Assembly (NCBI GenBank): GCA_938007945.1
Contig: CALLME010000200.1
Location: forward strand, 1-5,423
Direction: 5' to 3'
DNA from: an uncultured Caulobacterales bacterium
GTDB lineage: Bacteria > Pseudomonadota > Alphaproteobacteria > Caulobacterales > Maricaulaceae
Length of the DNA: 5,423 nucleotides
Made by a program: the position numbers and the translations under genes. Each line of letters begins with the position of its first letter. Within the stretch, counting starts at the first letter, position 1. Below the pieces are notes generated by a model. It was not told where the DNA came from. It searched no databases and saw only the letters and a program-made list of their open reading frames with translations. This document shows, in pieces, positions 1-5,423 of this stretch.

Positions 1-1662
1 CTCGCGGCTGAGCGGGAGCAGGGCATTACGATTGATGTTGCCTACCGTTTTTTCTCAACAGATAAGCGCAAATTCATCGTCGCGGATACGCCAGGCCATG
101 TGCAATATACACGTAACATGGCGACAGGCGCGTCGACTGCCGATGTTGCCGTCCTGCTGATTGACGCGCGTTACGGTGTGCAAGAACAGACCCGCCGCCA
201 TGCCTATATCGTCTCATTGCTGGGCGTGAAACATGTCGTGGTCGCGATTAACAAAATGGATATTAACGGCTTCGACCAAGCGGTTTATAACGATATCGAA
301 GTTGATTTTCGTGCTTTCGCGAAAGACTTAAATTTTGAAGATATTACCTGTATACCTATGTCCGCTTTGGACGGTGATAATGTCACAACCAAATCCGCGC
401 GCTCAGACTGGTATAAAGGCCCTGCGCTTCTCGAATATCTCGAAGACGTTGATGTGGACGCCGCGCAAAGAGACGCGCCGTTCCGTCTGCCCGTGCAATG
501 GGTGAACCGTCCCAATCTCGACTTCCGCGGCTTCTCTGGCACGGTGGCGTCTGGCACGATTAATGTCGGTGACGAAATCATTGTTATCCCGTCAGGCAAG
601 CGCTCTAAAGTCAAAGAGGTCGTCACCTATAACGGCAACCTTAAAACCGCTGTTGAAGATATGGCGGTGACGCTCACGCTCAAAGACGAAATTGACATCT
701 CGCGCGGTGACGTGATTTGCCGCATCGACAACCCGGCTGAACAAGCCGATCAATTCCAAGCGCATGTGCTGTGGATGAGCGAGCAAGAAATGTTCCCAGG
801 ACGTCAATATCTTCTCAAGACGACTAATAAAACGGTCCCCGCCAGTGTCACGAATTTAAAATACGGCGTGGACATTAATGACTTTTCCGAAGTCGCGTTT
901 AAGACGCTGGCTCTTAACGAGATCGGGGCGGTAACGCTTTCGCTCTCTGCGCCGATTGCCTTTGATGCTTATGATGATAATCGCAACATGGGCAGCTTTA
1001 TCCTGATTGACCGCCAGACGAATGAGACGGTCGGTGTGGGCATGCTCGACTTTGCCTTGCGCCGCGCGAAAAATGTGGTCTGGCAAGATATGGATGTTAG
1101 CAAATCAGCCCGCGCGAGCCAAAAGCTACAAAAGCCAGGGCTGCTCTGGTTCACAGGTCTGTCAGGCTCTGGCAAATCGACGATTGCTAATTTAGTCGAA
1201 AAGCGCCTGCTCGATCTCGGGCGTCATACTTACACGCTCGACGGCGACAACGTGCGCCACGGGCTTAACCGTGACCTTGGCTTTACCAAAGAAGACCGCG
1301 TCGAGAACATTCGCCGCATTGGCGAAGTCGCCAAGCTGATGGTGGATGCGGGACTGATTACAATGGCGTCCTTCATCTCGCCTTACCGCGCGGAACGTCA
1401 AATGGCGCGTGATCTGCTAGAGGACGGTGAATTCATTGAGGTCTTCGTAAATACGCCGCTAGAAGTTGCCGAAGCGCGTGACGTCAAAGGCCTCTACGCC
1501 AAAGCGCGCGCGGGTGAGATTAAAAACTTCACAGGCATAGACAGCGAATATCAAAAGCCCAAAAAGCCAGAAATCACCGTCAACACTGTCGAAATGTCGG
1601 CTGAAGACGCTGCCGAAATGATTGTGGATTATCTCAATGAAAATGGTTGGCTGGAGAGTTAA
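1..1662 (+). CDS. cysNC: Bifunctional sulfate adenylyltransferase subunit 1 / adenylylsulfate kinase (CysNC), 5'-truncated by the window edge
   Basis: The reading frame is open from base 1 to TAA at 1660-1662, giving 553 visible codons. The CysN part is an EF-Tu-like GTPase: [11 protein letters not shown] (codons 8-18), the G3 motif DTPGH (29-33), NKMD (84-87), then beta-barrel domains with [11 protein letters not shown] and DEIDISRGD. The nucleotide P-loop and about 80 N-terminal residues lie outside the window. The CysC part begins near codon 370, with P-loop GLSGSGKST (386-394), [18 protein letters not shown] (which carries the family's conserved Ser) and [18 protein letters not shown], and looks complete. 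By family knowledge, CysN with CysD makes APS from ATP and sulfate, driven by GTP hydrolysis, and CysC phosphorylates APS to PAPS in the cytoplasm. The GTG at 100 is an internal Val codon of the G3 region, not the start. One oddity is that the residue after DTPGH is Val, where CysN usually has Glu. CysD is expected just upstream. The identification is very secure. Confidence 0.97.
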   Translation, partial: LAAEREQGITIDVAYRFFSTDKRKFIVADTPGHVQYTRNMATGASTADVAVLLIDARYGVQEQTRRHAYIVSLLGVKHVVVAINKMDINGFDQAVYNDIEVDFRAFAKDLNFEDITCIPMSALDGDNVTTKSARSDWYKGPALLEYLEDVDVDAAQRDAPFRLPVQWVNRPNLDFRGFSGTVASGTINVGDEIIVIPSGKRSKVKEVVTYNGNLKTAVEDMAVTLTLKDEIDISRGDVICRIDNPAEQADQFQAHVLWMSEQEMFPGRQYLLKTTNKTVPASVTNLKYGVDINDFSEVAFKTLALNEIGAVTLSLSAPIAFDAYDDNRNMGSFILIDRQTNETVGVGMLDFALRRAKNVVWQDMDVSKSARASQKLQKPGLLWFTGLSGSGKSTIANLVEKRLLDLGRHTYTLDGDNVRHGLNRDLGFTKEDRVENIRRIGEVAKLMVDAGLITMASFISPYRAERQMARDLLEDGEFIEVFVNTPLEVAEARDVKGLYAKARAGEIKNFTGIDSEYQKPKKPEITVNTVEMSAEDAAEMIVDYLNENGWLES

Positions 1663-1688
1663 CGGATTTAATACTCAACTCAAATATC

Positions 1689-1721
1689 AAAAAGCCAGCG
1701 ACTCTCGTCACTGGCTTTTTT
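1689..1721. terminator. Bidirectional intrinsic terminator shared by cysNC and tRNA-Met
   Basis: AAAAAGCCAG (1689-1698) pairs with CTGGCTTTTT (1711-1720). After a single C/A mismatch the stem continues as GAC (1700-1702) with GTC (1707-1709), closing on a TCTC loop (1703-1706). A T run follows on the + strand (1716-1721), 26 bases after the cysNC stop. On the - strand the A run at 1689-1693 becomes a T run, and the hairpin begins 4 bases past the tRNA CCA end. The same hairpin can therefore end both convergent transcripts. This rests on the visible pairing; no folding energy was calculated. Confidence 0.88.
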
Positions 1722-1724
1722 AAT

Positions 1725-1801
1725 TGGTAGTGAGAGAGAGACTTGAACTCTCGACCTCAGGATTATGAGTCCTGCGCTCTAACCAGCTGAGCTACCTCAC
1801 C
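1725..1801 (-). tRNA. tRNA-Met (anticodon CAT), elongator type
   Basis: The - strand folds as a complete 77-nt cloverleaf. The acceptor 5' strand is GGTGAGG and the 3' strand TCTCACT, pairing with G-U at 1-72 and 7-66. The D arm is GCTC/GAGC with a GG-containing loop. The anticodon arm is CAGGA/TCCTG around loop CTCATAA, with anticodon CAT at + positions 1765-1767. There is a 5-nt variable loop and a T arm GAGAG/CTCTC with loop TTCAAGT. Discriminator A73 and an encoded CCA end the gene at 1725. CAT could mean elongator Met, initiator Met or lysidine-modified Ile2. The paired G-U at 1-72 argues against an initiator, and the TACCA end matches alphaproteobacterial elongator Met as I recall it, but Ile2 cannot be strictly excluded. 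It is convergent with cysNC. Confidence 0.93.
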
Positions 1802-1816
1802 CTATCAAGGTGCCGT

Positions 1817-1845
1817 CCTATAAGCGATTAGCCCATGCCCGACAA
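1817..1845 (-). promoter_or_regulatory. Predicted sigma70-type promoter of the tRNA-Met gene
   Basis: On the - strand a -35-like TTGTCG (+ 1845-1840) is separated by exactly 17 bases from a -10-like TATAGG (+ 1822-1817). The first base of the mature tRNA (1801) is 16 bases beyond the end of the -10 box, leaving room for a start site and a leader of about 7-9 nt. The placement and spacing are right for a tRNA promoter. The hexamers are imperfect and the start site has not been mapped. Confidence 0.5.
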
Positions 1846-1876
1846 GTCCAAATTATGCCTTTTGCAGACAGTTTGA

Positions 1877-2671
1877 TTAGCCGTCACCGTCCAGAAAACG
1901 CGCAATTCTTTTTTCGCGCGCCTCTGCGTCATTCCAAAGGCGGAGCACCTCTTGCATACGTGTTTGAACTTGCGTTTCGACCGCGTCTTGAGGCGCGGCA
2001 CTGACCGCAGTTTGCAGCATGGCATAAGCCGTCTCGCTATGCGCTGCAAAATCAAGCTCTGCTAAAGATAGGGCGTAATTGCTCAAAATTATAATGTCAT
2101 TAGGGCGAAGCTCTAGCGCGCGCTCATAGGCGGCGCGGCCTGCCTGCACATCTGCGCCAAACCATTTCGCGCCGTTTTTTTCGCCCGCTTTTCGTAAAAT
2201 ACCCATATGCCACGCACCGAGCAAGGCATGTGTACGACCATCTTCGGGTACAGTGGCGACAAGCTCTGTCACGACGTCAAAGGTGCGTTGAGGGAGTTTT
2301 TTGCGCCATGCTGAGAACGGTGATGTGGCGCGTGTAACAAATCCATCGGCCAGGGCGTATTGGAACCGCGCTTCCGTATTATTTGGCTCCTCAGCGAGCA
2401 CGCTTTCACAAATCGATAGGGCTTCCTTAGCCGTTTCCTTACCGTCTTCTGCAAGGCCGAGCAGTACTTGCGCGGACAGCGCTTCGGCTGCGATGAGCCG
2501 TGTCTGAATGGACGGGTTTGTTTGAGCTGCACTGGCCGCGCGGGTAAAATCTCCGCTTCGCAGGGCCGCGCGCGCTTCTATTTCTGTGCAGCAAGCATAA
2601 GCGGAGGTCGACCCAAAAATAAGAACTATGGCCGCCGCTATCATTGATTTTCGTATGGCCCGCATAATCAT
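1877..2671 (-). CDS. Exported TPR-like repeat protein of unknown function
   Basis: This is a 264-residue protein. Its N-terminus is a clear Sec signal: basic MRAIRK, a hydrophobic core (about residues 10-20), and an A-Y-A site at 24-26 for signal peptidase I. The mature protein would begin Cys-Cys (27-28). The sequence before the Cys is not a good lipobox, so a periplasmic protein is favoured over a lipoprotein. The remainder is Ala-rich and helical with TPR-like units: residues 79-110, ending in EEPNNTEARFQYALADG; the HALLGAWHMGIL block (148-159); and the clearest repeat at 177-210 (AYERALELRPND, then SNYALSLAEL). No catalytic motif is seen. It starts 73 bases after the tyrA stop on the same strand, so it may be the last gene of that operon. 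No good Shine-Dalgarno precedes either ATG (2671 or 2665), so the start is uncertain by a few codons. The function is unknown; TPR proteins usually act as scaffolds. Confidence 0.85.
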   Translation of the reverse strand: MIMRAIRKSMIAAAIVLIFGSTSAYACCTEIEARAALRSGDFTRAASAAQTNPSIQTRLIAAEALSAQVLLGLAEDGKETAKEALSICESVLAEEPNNTEARFQYALADGFVTRATSPFSAWRKKLPQRTFDVVTELVATVPEDGRTHALLGAWHMGILRKAGEKNGAKWFGADVQAGRAAYERALELRPNDIIILSNYALSLAELDFAAHSETAYAMLQTAVSAAPQDAVETQVQTRMQEVLRLWNDAEAREKRIARFLDGDG

Positions 2672-2744
2672 AATACGATTTGAAGGTAAATTTGGGTTTG
2701 TGTCTAGCTCTTAACTGCAAATTCCGCCGAGGCGTCGGGAGGGA

Positions 2745-3653
2745 TTAGCTTTCTTGACGGCCAAAATCGGGTGCGGCGCTGTCTTGGCCCGCATCGACAA
2801 TCTTGGTGCGGATGTCACGCGTCTTCGTGAAATGATCTAAAAGCGCGTCTCCGTCATCCCAGCGTATCGCGCGTTTAAGCGCGGACAAATCCTCGATAAA
2901 CCTATCCACGACCTCAAGCACGCTGTCACGGTTCTCTAAGAACACATCGCGCCACATGACGGGGTCAGAGGCGGCGATGCGCGTGAAATCACGGAAACCG
3001 CCTGCTGAGAATTTTACAACTTCATTCTGCGTGACCGCTTCCATATCAACGGCTGTCCCGACGAGCGTATAGGCAATCAGGTGAGGGACGTGAGAGGTGG
3101 TCGCGAGGACAATGTCGTGACGTTCCGGGCTCATAAAAGCGATATTGCTGCCCAGAGTTTCCCAAAACTTTGCAACTTGCGTGGCCGTTTCACTGTCAGG
3201 GTCATTTGGGGTGAGGATGCACCATTTATCTTTGAACAAGGTCGCAAAGCCTGCTTCTGGCCCGCTATATTCTGTGCCTGCAATCGGATGGGCGGGGATA
3301 AAAGTGACGCCGCCGTGAAGATACCGCTCAATAGCTTTAATGGTACGGCCTTTAACAGAGCCGACATCAGACAGCACAGCGCCCGTACGCATAGACGGCA
3401 CGACAGCTTCCGCTACGCTCGCCATTTGCCCAGGTGGTACGCAGAGGATGACAAGGTCAGCGCGCAGGGCGAGATCTGCCGCATTTGTGCTGACGTCATC
3501 GGCTAGCGAAAGGCGCGTAATGGCGTCGCAAACGCTCGGTGATTTATCGGCCATTAATATGGTGCTCGCCGCCTCTGTCGCGCGCGCGGCGCGCGCGATA
3601 GAGCTGCCGATAAGTCCGCCGCCAATAATTAAAACTGTGTCAAAAATAGCCAT
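2745..3653 (-). CDS. tyrA: Prephenate/arogenate (cyclohexadienyl) dehydrogenase, TyrA family
   Basis: This 302-residue protein oxidatively decarboxylates prephenate (or arogenate) in tyrosine biosynthesis. A Rossmann fold opens with GGGLIGSS (11-18). An acidic Asp36 at the end of strand 2 suggests NAD+ rather than NADP+. Family signatures follow: DVGSVKG (96-102), HPIAGTEYSGPE (121-132, with the conserved catalytic-region His122), SHVPHLIAYTLV (186-197) and FSAGGFRDFTRIA (214-226, with conserved Arg220). All expected active-site segments are present and no C-terminal ACT domain is visible. I chose the ATG at 3653, which lies 4 bases after the chorismate mutase stop and directly precedes the Rossmann strand. 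An in-frame TTG at 3680 would extend into the upstream gene and add an unlikely leader. The tight spacing implies cotranscription and probably translational coupling with the mutase that makes its substrate. Prephenate versus arogenate specificity cannot be read here; tyrC is an alternative symbol. Confidence 0.95.
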   Translation of the reverse strand: MAIFDTVLIIGGGLIGSSIARAARATEAASTILMADKSPSVCDAITRLSLADDVSTNAADLALRADLVILCVPPGQMASVAEAVVPSMRTGAVLSDVGSVKGRTIKAIERYLHGGVTFIPAHPIAGTEYSGPEAGFATLFKDKWCILTPNDPDSETATQVAKFWETLGSNIAFMSPERHDIVLATTSHVPHLIAYTLVGTAVDMEAVTQNEVVKFSAGGFRDFTRIAASDPVMWRDVFLENRDSVLEVVDRFIEDLSALKRAIRWDDGDALLDHFTKTRDIRTKIVDAGQDSAAPDFGRQES

Positions 3654-3657
3654 GTGC

Positions 3658-4461
3658 TTAGCTTGCAGCTTTCGCGCCAACCGCAGATTTATCTTTTAAA
3701 GGATGAGGGAGGCAGCCAATGATACGTGCGCGTGGGTCGATGGCTTGGACCGCAGAGATATCTTGGACAAAGCCCCCAACTTCGTAGAGGCGGTTTTCAC
3801 CCGCTTCGGCTTTCAGCTTTGTGGGTTTGCCGAGCTCTGAAAGCGCGGTCGCATTTGTTACTGCAATCAACATAGTATCTGCACCAGATGGGGCGAGCTC
3901 TGCCGTTGCAACTGCCACAGCGCGCGGCCAATTTGTGCCTTTGAGCACACGCGGTAGCCCTGCATGAATTTTCATATCGGGCATTGCGCCGCCCGCGCAC
4001 AAGGCACTCCACCAGCTATTCATGCCGACAGGTGAGGGCAGCACAGCCACGCCTTCATCCTCATTATAAGCGGCTGCGAGTGCGGCACTTGCAGTGGGGT
4101 AAGACAGCGCAGGGAGAGAGGCCCCGAAGCGGTCATGCACGAGTGTCCAGACGTCCAGCATATCACCTTCAAGCGCCACATGAAGTCGCATAGGACCTTG
4201 CGCGGCGAGGCTGGCGCTCATGAGCTCCGCCCAGATTTTAGAGACAAGCACAGGTGAGCTCCCCGCCGTGCGCGCAGCGAGGTCACGCACATGACTTTCC
4301 TCGCGAGACGGACGCCAGACGCGCACACCTGATTTCGCCGCCCGCACGGCAAGGGCCAAATCTAGCCGCTTGGCGATGAGGTCAAGCAAGTCACTATCCA
4401 CGCGGTCAATTTCGCGGCGGACCTCTTCAATGGGCATAGGTTTTTTCTGACTATCGCTCAT
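3658..4461 (-). CDS. Chorismate mutase (AroQ type) with a C-terminal degenerate prephenate-dehydratase-like extension
   Basis: This 267-residue protein rearranges chorismate to prephenate. Residues 10-90 form a three-helix AroQ domain. Aligned by eye to the E. coli PheA mutase domain, the active-site residues are kept: Arg15 (R11), Arg32 (R28), Lys43 (K39), Arg53-Glu54 (R51-E52), Ser84 and Gln88. The E. coli Asp48 position appears to be Arg. About 175 further residues follow, far longer than a stand-alone mutase. They loosely resemble a prephenate dehydratase layout: GVAVLPSP (137-144), TMLIAV (196-201) and a tail with ARIIGCLPHP (245-254). The Thr-Arg-Phe catalytic motif of true dehydratases is not seen, so dehydratase activity is not expected. 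The start is ATG 4461, 7 bases after the methyltransferase stop; an in-frame TTG at 4536 lies inside that gene and is rejected. The gene is followed after 4 bases by tyrA, which uses its product. The mutase call is secure, the extension is not. Confidence 0.9.
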   Translation of the reverse strand: MSDSQKKPMPIEEVRREIDRVDSDLLDLIAKRLDLALAVRAAKSGVRVWRPSREESHVRDLAARTAGSSPVLVSKIWAELMSASLAAQGPMRLHVALEGDMLDVWTLVHDRFGASLPALSYPTASAALAAAYNEDEGVAVLPSPVGMNSWWSALCAGGAMPDMKIHAGLPRVLKGTNWPRAVAVATAELAPSGADTMLIAVTNATALSELGKPTKLKAEAGENRLYEVGGFVQDISAVQAIDPRARIIGCLPHPLKDKSAVGAKAAS

Positions 4462-4468
4462 AAATATT

Positions 4469-5230
4469 CTATTCGCAGTTTCTATTCGCCGCAGGCTTTC
4501 TAATGGGTGCTGCGCCAAAACTGGGCCGCATGACAAGGCGCGACTTCACGCCTGAAGTTTCCGCATAAAGGCGCTTGAGCGCTTCCACAAGCACAAGTCC
4601 CGAAAAACCTGGCCAAACGGTTTCGCCAAATGTTTCAAAGCCGCGCACAGTTGAGGGCTGAGACAGGCGGCGCGCGGGCGGGACGAATAACGCGCCAGAC
4701 CACACTGTTGGCATAAAGCCCGCTGTGGTGAGGGCTGCGCGAAGCTGCGTACGTGAAAAAGGCCGTCCTGCGCCGAACGGTGTGGCGTCAGACCGTGCCC
4801 AAAGGCCAGCTCGATTAGACGCTAAAATGACAATGCGCCCTTCGGGCCGCGTCACGCGCCACAGCTCGCGCAAAAGCGAAGGCAAATCTGACGTTTCTTC
4901 TATACCGTGCGCGACAAAGACGTGATCAAAGCTACCGTCGGCAAAGGGGAGTAGATCATCCTCGGTGAGACATGCAATCACGCCGCGCCGTGACCTTTGT
5001 GCAATCGCGCCTTGTTCACCTGGCATGGCGAGCACAATACGTTTGGCTTGCGCGCTATAGGATGACAGATAAGGCCAGCTATAGCCGTATCCCAGCACGT
5101 CACACCCCGCGAGGTCAGGCCAAAGATTGCACAGACGCCGCTCGACCATATCACGCGCGGCCTGCCCCAAACGGGAGGCATAAAACTGCTCAAGATGTAT
5201 TACGTTTTGACGCATATAGCTTTCATTCAT
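4469..5230 (-). CDS. Class I SAM-dependent methyltransferase (Methyltransf_11-like), substrate unknown
   Basis: This is a protein of 253 residues from ATG 5230, or 248 from ATG 5215. The SAM-binding motif I is the divergent VLGYGYSWPYL (45-55), which replaces the usual D-x-G-x-G-x-G. Later motifs are clear: LPFADGSFDHVFVAHGIE (94-111), then LLRELWRVTRPEGRIVIL with the post-II/III Pro-Gly turn. A typical C-terminal Arg-Thr-Gln-Leu helix follows (about 161). A GLWARSDATPFGAGRPFSR block follows motif III, as in related alphaproteobacterial proteins. The inner ATG (5215) has GAAAG a few bases upstream and fits the family N-terminus (Met shortly before an N-V-x-x-L-x-x-F-Y segment), so it may be the true start. 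It is divergent from gloB across 54 bases and 7 bases upstream of the chorismate mutase, so it is probably the first gene of the aromatic operon. It may act on a small molecule or quinone-like substrate, but nothing here fixes this. Confidence 0.88.
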   Translation of the reverse strand: MNESYMRQNVIHLEQFYASRLGQAARDMVERRLCNLWPDLAGCDVLGYGYSWPYLSSYSAQAKRIVLAMPGEQGAIAQRSRRGVIACLTEDDLLPFADGSFDHVFVAHGIEETSDLPSLLRELWRVTRPEGRIVILASNRAGLWARSDATPFGAGRPFSRTQLRAALTTAGFMPTVWSGALFVPPARRLSQPSTVRGFETFGETVWPGFSGLVLVEALKRLYAETSGVKSRLVMRPSFGAAPIRKPAANRNCE

Positions 5231-5284
5231 ATGAGGCCGTGTTAGGTTAGCGTTGTGGTTAAAAATAACAATGGATTTGGGTAA
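5231..5284. promoter_or_regulatory. Short divergent intergenic region, probable promoters for the methyltransferase operon and gloB
   Basis: Two genes diverge from this 54-base AT-rich gap, so it should hold at least part of both promoters. For the - strand, TTGTTA (+ 5271-5266) and TAACCT (+ 5249-5244) are spaced by 16 bases and sit at a reasonable distance from the ATG at 5230 or 5215. For gloB no convincing hexamer pair is seen. The two promoters would overlap, or the gloB promoter would lie within the methyltransferase coding region. No operator-like inverted repeat stands out. Confidence 0.3.
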
Positions 5285-5423
5285 ATGCTCTCAATTAAAT
5301 TATTTCCGTGTTTGAATGATAATTACGGCTTCCTCATCCATGACAGTGAAAGCGGGAAGGCAGCGACGATTGATACGCCTGAAGCCGCGAAGATAAACGC
5401 CGCGCTTTCGGAGAACGGTTGGA
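5285..5423 (+). CDS. gloB: Hydroxyacylglutathione hydrolase (glyoxalase II), N-terminal fragment cut by the window edge
   Basis: Forty-six codons are visible and open to the window end. The translation starts MLSIKLFPCLNDNYGFLIHD and continues through ATIDTPEAAKINAAL to ENGW. This is the characteristic glyoxalase II start: F-P-C-L-x-D-N-Y-x-F-L-I-H-D, then an A-x-I-D-T-P strand before helix 1. The metal-binding THxHxDH motif would lie just beyond the edge. By family knowledge the enzyme hydrolyses S-lactoylglutathione to lactate and glutathione with a binuclear metal centre, completing methylglyoxal detoxification. The start is fixed by an in-frame TAA at 5282-5284 immediately before the ATG. 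The ATG at 5271 is in another frame and reaches a stop after 14 codons. No strong Shine-Dalgarno is seen, only G-rich bases just upstream. The gene is divergent from the methyltransferase, a pairing I recognise from alphaproteobacteria. Confidence 0.9.
   Translation, partial: MLSIKLFPCLNDNYGFLIHDSESGKAATIDTPEAAKINAALSENGW

Noticed and set aside
285..626. 113-codon - strand frame inside cysNC
   Set aside because: It is antisense to well-conserved CysN coding sequence and its translation shows no family features.
1725..1801. tRNA as an integration site for a mobile element
   Set aside because: The neighbouring sequence contains no integrase and no repeat of the tRNA 3' end was noticed in the window.
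2722..2737. Possible rho-independent terminator after tyrA (CCGACG...CGGCGG)
   Set aside because: The stem is short, has a mismatch and a three-base loop, and is not followed by a T run on the - strand.
3081..3506. Open 141-codon + strand frame antisense to tyrA
   Set aside because: It lies wholly within tyrA, whose motifs are intact. The translation has no recognisable domain and a composition typical of an antisense shadow.
3654..3680. Upstream TTG start for tyrA
   Set aside because: It would overlap the chorismate mutase gene and add nine residues before a family-typical N-terminus; ATG 3653 is better.
4462..4536. Upstream TTG start for chorismate mutase
   Set aside because: It lies inside the methyltransferase gene in another frame and adds a 25-residue leader without mutase similarity.
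5271..5315. ATG at 5271 as the start of the right-edge gene
   Set aside because: The frame stops after 14 codons and does not match GloB; the matching frame begins at 5285.

Overview
The window looks like an ordinary chromosomal segment of an alphaproteobacterium. The evidence is a fused CysN-CysC sulfate-activation protein, an elongator-type tRNA-Met(CAT) with G1-U72 and an encoded CCA, and a methyltransferase gene divergent from gloB and followed by chorismate mutase and a TyrA-type dehydrogenase, an order I associate with alphaproteobacteria. GC content is moderate by eye. A Hyphomonadaceae/Maricaulales-like host is possible but is only an inference.

Layout. Bases 1-1662 (+) hold the 3' part of cysNC; the window starts inside the GTPase domain. 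A strong, nearly symmetrical hairpin at 1689-1721 follows. It can terminate cysNC on the + strand and also the convergent tRNA-Met gene (1725-1801, -), which has its own recognisable promoter at 1817-1845. Everything from 1877 to 5230 is on the - strand. In transcription order these are a class I SAM-dependent methyltransferase (5230-4469), an AroQ chorismate mutase with a long C-terminal extension (4461-3658), a prephenate/arogenate dehydrogenase (3653-2745), and, after a 73-base gap, an exported TPR-like protein (2671-1877). At the right edge, a divergent + strand gene begins at 5285. Its 46 visible codons match the N-terminus of glyoxalase II (GloB).

Function. CysNC, with a CysD partner presumably encoded upstream, converts sulfate to APS and then PAPS. 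The chorismate mutase and dehydrogenase are 4 bases apart and carry out consecutive steps: chorismate to prephenate, then oxidation towards tyrosine. The methyltransferase is 7 bases upstream of the mutase and probably cotranscribed, but its substrate cannot be read from sequence. The TPR-like protein may be a distal operon member or separately transcribed.

I found no mobile element, CRISPR array, phage gene or defence system. The least explained parts are the C-terminal half of the chorismate mutase, which looks like a degenerate prephenate-dehydratase-type domain, and the exported TPR-like protein with a Cys-Cys at its predicted mature N-terminus.
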